A DNA stretch of 64,000 bases, from assembly GCA_025345505.1 (NCBI GenBank), contig JANVCC010000020.1, forward strand, positions 50,386,401 through 50,450,400, written 5' to 3'. The position numbers and the translations under genes were made by a program. Numbering within the stretch: the stretch's first letter is position 1; each line of letters starts with the position of its first letter. The stretch is from Todiramphus chloris collaris (taxonomy: Eukaryota; Chordata; Aves; Coraciiformes; Alcedinidae). The notes below the pieces were generated by a model that was given only the letters and a program-made list of their open reading frames with translations, had not been told where the DNA came from and searched no databases. Positions 58,695-64,000 of this stretch are shown one piece after another.

Positions 58695-59425
58695 ATCATA
58701 GAATCATTAAGATGGGAAACAACCTTCAAGTTCAAATGTCTACTAAACATTATCATGACCACTAAACCATTTCTTGAAGTGCCACATCTAGATGGTTTTT
58801 GAACACCTTCAGGGATGGTGATTCCACCACCTCCCTGGGCAGCCTGTTCCAGTGCCTAACCATTCTCTTAGTAAAGAAATTTTTTCTACTATCCAACCTA
58901 AACCTCCCTTTGTGCAAGTTGAGCCCATTTCTCCTCCTATCACTAGTCACCTGGGAGAAGAGGCCAACACTTACCTCACTACAACCTCCTTTCAGGTAGT
59001 TGTAGAGAGCAATAAGTTCTCCTCCAGGCTAAAAAACCCCAGGTCCCTCAGGTGCTCCGTATAAGACATTTTCTCCAGACCTCTCACCCCATCTGAACAC
59101 ACTCCAACACCTCAATGTCTTTTTGTGTACTGCAGTGCCCAAAACTGAACACAGCACTCAAGCTGCCGCCTCACCAGTGCTGAGTACAGGGACACAATCA
59201 CTTCTCTAATTTTGCTGGACAACTGTTTTTGATAGAGTCTAGAATGCTGTTAGTCCTTCTTGGCCACCTGGGCACACTGCTGGCTCATGGTCAGCTGTCT
59301 GTCCACCAGCACCCCCTGGTTCTTTTCTGCCATGCAGATTTCCAGTCACTCCTCCCCAAGCTTGTAGCATTGCCTGGGGTTGTTGTGAGAAGTGCAGTTC
59401 ATTTTTGCTTGGTGGCTGCCATTTC
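58695..59425 (-). mobile_element. CR1 LINE fragment, about 0.7 kb of 3' end
   Basis: Begins tatcatagaatcattaagat on the plus strand, the element's 3' end reversed. It then runs through ctccctgggcagcctgttcc, cacctgggagaagaggccaa, cacctcaatgtctttttgtg and cttggccacctgggcacact. It is inserted antisense to SLX4IP in its 5' intron and is 5' truncated. No intact reading frame. Confidence 0.93.
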
Positions 59426-61245
59426 CCTTCTGACCTAGCTCTAGCAGCTGCTGTTTCAAGAATTTCTGAGTATTATCTCCTACTGACATTCTTCTTACAG
59501 TTGTTCTGCTATGTTTACCTCTCTAGAGTGGCACCTTTATTACCTGACTGAATTGAAGTATGATGTCTTGAGTAGTCCAGAACACTGTTTCTGACATGGT
59601 GTTTCTCAGAATTGCTGTCAGTAAAAGCCTGTTTCTAGGGCTGTTTTGTGCAAGGCTGTGTGGCACAAGGCGCGGTGCTCCAGCTTCTGCCTGCCTGCAT
59701 GACTGGTATTTAAAAATTCAATCTGCTCTATATAGCTTTCTGCTTACTATTACTGTACAGCTGATAAAAGCTCTAACCTTAAGCTTTTGCAGAACATACT
59801 TGAAACATTTTGTTAACTATGTTGAAGTGTATTTTCAGTAGTTATTTTCAGAATGATTCTTAGTTCAAACTCAAACCTGTTTACAGTTACAACCATTTTA
59901 TTTCTCACTCTTTACCATCCTTTTTCTATTTCTGTTTCTTATGGCTTGGGTATTGATTTGATATGATCTGTAGAAAAAAAAAAAATCATTGAGGTAATTA
60001 AGAGTTTTCCTTGAGCCAGCAGATGGAGTTGTGCCCTTGTTACTTTCATATTTTCTCATAGTTTTGAAATCTTGTGTTTCAGCATTTGGATATTTGGAAT
60101 GGAAGCACTGCATAGCAGTGTTTATTTTATTAAAAATGGTTACTCTTGAATCTTAAGATCAAAATTATCTGTTCTACGCTATGTAGTTATAAAGTGGGTC
60201 TTTATCTTGTTTTGCACAGTAACAAATTCAATGTAATCTACCATTTGACAAGTGAATGTTTATCTCCCAGCTATGTGGAGAATTCCCCAGTAGTTTCAGT
60301 ATTGTGGCCATAACTGTTGTCAGTTTGGAAGAAAAAAACTAGACAAACAAAACAGTTAAAACCCCTGAAATCAGTGTGTAAGGTGTAAGATTTTGCTTTG
60401 GCATGTAAGCCAACTTGAAGCTTGTAGTCATTTGGGTGAGAGCTAAGGGAGCGGGGAGGGGAAATCTTAGCAATTAATTGAAGGTTTCTTCTTGTGCCCA
60501 AGGGAGGGTGTGTTTAATGTCCAGCATGAATTAATGCTTCCTGAGTTACTTGGAATGGCCTGACAGAGGAATAGGGTCTATGCAGCTAAATATACCTCAC
60601 TCGGTATCCCAAATTAAGCAATATAAACCCTGTTTGGGGTAAGCACGAGAAGAGGATGTACAAAATTCACTTAACTTTTGTGCAACCACAATAATGTTCA
60701 GGTCACATTGCTTTATGCATGTAGTTGCCCCAAATTTTAGATATACATGATGTGTAGGTGCACCCAAAGCCATAGTTTCTTACCATGTGAAGATACTATT
60801 CTGAAAGAGAAACTAGGCCAGGGGCTGTATCTATAGGGCCCAGTGGTCGAGACAGTAGTAAAGGAAGATTCCAGGTTTAGTTTCCTGCTCTCTAAAAGGC
60901 TGCTTGAGGACAAGCTAGGAGGGTTTGTCTCTGTCTTGGTACTGATTTGAAAAATAGTTCTGATTTTGTCTTTCATGTATTGGATGCCAAGTGTCTGAAC
61001 AGTCATGAGGTTCACCAAAAGAAACCAGCACAGGTAGCTCAGTATTTCTCCTTTACATAAGGGTTTTCTTTGATTATCTTAGAGCAGTGTGTAGGGTTTG
61101 ATGAACAACAGCAATGAAAGAAATAACTAAATTTTTAGATTTAGTAGAGTTTAAAAATCCTTCTCAGTTGGTGTAGAGATCTGAGTTTCTAGTGCTGATC
61201 ACTTTTAATTGATATTTTTATAGGAGCAGTTTACGCTGATCTATC

Positions 61246-61272
61246 ATGGCATCCAACAAATTTGTCATTAAG
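61246..61272 (+). CDS. SLX4IP: SLX4IP first coding exon (MASNKFVIK)
   Basis: ATG in strong context (atcATGG) reads MASNKFVIK and is cut by the donor AAG|GTAAGT. Human SLX4IP begins MASKKFAVK with the same exon end. The gene encodes a partner of the SLX4 structure-specific nuclease scaffold, implicated in telomere maintenance (knowledge). The acceptor upstream is either tttttatag (exon from 61224) or gagcag (exon from 61230). Only nine codons are visible here; the call rests on these, the splice site and synteny. Confidence 0.85.
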
Positions 61273-64000
61273 GTAAGTGGAATAGCACAACTTTTTATTT
61301 AAAACAATAAGTATGTAACACTGTAACAGAATGTGTGTACATTGATTTTGAAAGTTAATGAATAACCACATCCTTCAAGCTTCTGGTCATAGTGGGGAAT
61401 TTTGTATCAGCTTTTCTCTCTCTTTGGAAGCAAACTTTGTGAATCATTGCTGTGTTATGTCAGAGTGTGTCTGAGGTCAGCTGAAGATTAAAATCATGTA
61501 ACTAAAACTGATTAGTTTTGTAGTTAAAATTAGGAACCACATGAATACTTAAGAAAGCAGTATTTGCTTCCTGAAATAAAATTTAGGGTTGATTCTTGTC
61601 TTACTGTAATCTTGCTATATTATGTATACTTCCTAGACAGCGTAAGAGTTTCTGGTTTAAGGCATAGCAATGTTCTTAAACTATTTATCACATCTGACTC
61701 TTCATTTGCATCTGGTTTTTCCCCTTTTCTCATTTTCAGGGATTAGTTCTTACAGCGAATAAAATGCCATTGCAGTTTATTTAGCAGTCTCTGGCTCTTT
61801 GTTGTGTATCTGAAGAGAGTAATGCTATTCAAAACAGTCTAAGAAATATCACTTCATAAATCTTCTACCATAGCTATATCAGCATATCAATAAATAAAAT
61901 TATTCAGTAAGAACTTTGAAACCTTGTCTTTTGGACCATCTGTCTTGTTTCTGTATTCCTGTATGTCTAGGGTAGTTTGGGTAACACATACTTTTCAAAG
62001 TGATTAGCAATATATTATTATCTTTGAAATACTTTTTCCAGGCATTTTCTAAACAGAATAGACTTTCTCTTCTGTGGATTAGCTTGGGTTTTTTGAAGGG
62101 CAACTACAAAAACTTTCCTGACTGATCAGGCTGTGGAAGCTGTTGAAGTATGGTTTTGTGGGTAACCAACTTGTTTAAGAAGCAGACCAAACATTTTTTT
62201 TAGTGTGCTGTGTGCTCTTTTCCAAGGAAAGCTGCTGTTGTTTAGTGGGATGTTTGCTTTAAGTTTTTTACTATTTAACATAATTGTAAACCTTAAGAGT
62301 ATCATGTCTATGCTATTCACTGCTTCTAAATTGATATAAAGTTAGAAGAAATATATTTGATTTTAAGCACTTAGCTGATGCTCTGAGTCTGTGTCACTGA
62401 TGTGGGTAACAACAGGAGCCAAGGCCGAAGGCATTGTTTTTCTCAGCTGAAAACTCTTGATATAATCAATATTAATGCAAGTTCCCAAGAAAACAAGTGG
62501 TGTAAACTGAAATACCTTCACTACGTAAGAAGCCTTAAGATACTTGATTATGGACCTGTATTCTTACAGCTTTTCTGATTCAGCAGAGACACTTTCCTAG
62601 TATGCAGCAGGTACCCTGGCAATCACTGTCTTTTAACATCACTGTCTTGAGCAAATGGATAGGTCCTCATTGAGTGCACATTTGTAGGTAAGCAGTATCA
62701 CAGATGTGGCTTTTGAGAGCGTCAATGAGATATGACTATTTTCTTTCTAGTAGTGTTTGAGAAATAAGAATGTTTTTGCACGTGCTGAATGCTGAAAATT
62801 AGCTTTGCCTCGACTAAAATGTATGACATATATAATGTAAATATGTGACAAACTGACTGGAATTCACTTTGTGCAGAGATGCGTAACATTTTACTTGCTA
62901 GATCAGGGATCCTGTGTGGAAATTTTTGCGTCTTTACAATCACTGAACTTGTATTTATTGCTGCCTTAAGGACTTTCACATACATTTTTCAAGGAAAATT
63001 CCTGTGCAGAAGATTCTACATTAAAAGGTAGAAAATATTCTCAATCCTTTGTGCGAGGGGAATATAGAAAATATCACATTCTTACTTTTAGGTTCCATGT
63101 GTTTGAAATTGAGTTACTGAGACCGAACGTTTTTCATGCATGCCTCATCTTCTGCATTCTCTACTTTTAAGTTTCTAGGTTCTGTAAGCATGTGTATGAT
63201 ATTCTTTTTGGTAAGAGAGCAAAAAGTACAGCTTATCAGCCTTCCAAGTCTTAGCAGAAAAACACCTATAATGTGTTGAATGGCTTTGCTGCTTAACAGC
63301 ACGTGGATTTTATATGATCTCTGTACCTCCTATGTCAAGTATTTTCAGTAGAGGGAGCAGTTGGCTTATTTTTGAAAGGCGATCCTAAGCTTGGTTTTAT
63401 GGGCAATTAAAAACAATTGAAATAAAACAGTTGATGTAATAAAATAGCTTTAAACCCTAATACAAAAATGACAGTTAGGTCCTAAACACAATTTCTTCAC
63501 TTGCCAAGTGGCTGGATGCCTTAGTGTTGTGATGTGTAATAGATAATATTTTATGCATGTTAATTTGATCAGCAATTTTCAATTGTAGGAAATATTGTTA
63601 CTTCATAAAGTGCTGCATGGTTAAATACTCTCAGATCTGAAAAATAAGACGTATGACTTTAATTAAGCTTTCTGTGCGTGTTGCTAAAATATTTTACTGC
63701 TGTTATGAGAAATAAATCTTAACTTTAACTGGTGAGGCTTAAAGCAAAATCATGACCTCTATATGGATTTGAAAAATAATATCACCAGGGCCTTGTTTAA
63801 AACTTTGGACAAACTAGAAAGAATTGCTCTTCTAGAATTCTCCAAATTTGACTTTATTCATGCCAAACTGCAGAACTAAATATAGTAAATTTTATGGCTG
63901 TAATAGAAAAATTTTATTTACTGTTTTCTGCAATTTGTTCACTTGCCAAACACTGAAGCCTTTAAGTTGTTACAGTATTTCAATAGCTCAGCTCAAAGGG
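61273..64000 (+). other. SLX4IP: SLX4IP intron, running out of the window
   Basis: No second coding exon was found. A CGNF-like frame near 62916 lacks an acceptor and is rejected. The sequence is A/T-rich with no recognised repeat family. Confidence 0.7.

Larger units (their letters stand above)
55545..61223 (+). other. SLX4IP: SLX4IP 5' introns
   Basis: 5.7 kb before the first coding exon. It contains the candidate non-coding exon at 56798-56979, T-rich low-complexity sequence (57410-57480, 57715-57775, 58405-58420) and one CR1 fragment. The 130-codon frame at 55640-56032 is not recognised and lies in the CpG island. Confidence 0.6.

Noticed and set aside
58762-59064. Frames on both strands around 58.8-59.0 kb
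   Set aside because: All lie inside the antisense CR1 fragment.
62916-62990. Frame reading CGNFCVF, like the start of the second coding exon of SLX4IP (CGNFAVL in human)
   Set aside because: There is no AG acceptor directly before the TGT codon, the similarity stops after about four residues, and the human intron here is long. Probably chance.

Overview
This is vertebrate nuclear DNA, most likely from a bird. The genes are split by GT-AG introns, two-strand intergenic DNA is present, and the recognisable dispersed repeats are CR1 LINEs with the avian-type 3' end (ATTCTRTGATTCTRTGA). No Alu, B1 or L1 was seen. The order SNAP25 (+), MKKS (-), SLX4IP (+) matches the amniote syntenic block next to JAG1 (human 20p12). 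The species cannot be fixed from the sequence alone.

Layout. Positions 1-17746 hold the 3' half of SNAP25: the end of intron 4, the mutually exclusive exons 5a and 5b, exons 6, 7 and the coding part of exon 8. A 3' UTR of about 1.2 kb follows. From about 19.0 to 48.7 kb is a gene-poor interval with three CR1 fragments, a MIR-like remnant, homopolymer runs and a small 37-bp tandem repeat; I find no credible protein-coding gene in it. From 48.8 to 55.25 kb is MKKS (BBS6) on the minus strand: four coding exons giving a 572-residue chaperonin-like protein. Upstream in the same inferred transcript are two intact microprotein ORFs of 63 and 49 codons. These correspond to the mitochondrial peptides known in mammals as uMKKS1 and uMKKS2. 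A CpG-rich bidirectional promoter lies at about 55.1-55.5 kb. SLX4IP runs rightward from it, with non-coding first exon(s) and a first coding exon at 61246-61272 (MASNKFVIK). The rest of SLX4IP lies outside the window.

How the parts work. SNAP25 is the Qbc-SNARE of neuronal exocytosis; exon 5a or 5b changes the first SNARE motif and the palmitoylated cysteine cluster. MKKS is a chaperonin-like subunit needed for BBSome assembly. SLX4IP is a partner of the SLX4 nuclease scaffold. MKKS and SLX4IP share a promoter but have no obvious common function.

The most interesting region is the MKKS leader. Its mRNA looks like a natural polycistron: a 7-codon mini-ORF, uMKKS1, uMKKS2, then MKKS. Each microprotein ORF carries an AATAAA hexamer at its own 3' end, so early polyadenylation could release mRNAs encoding only the microprotein(s). 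The two microproteins also align without gaps around their membrane segments, which suggests an ancient duplication.
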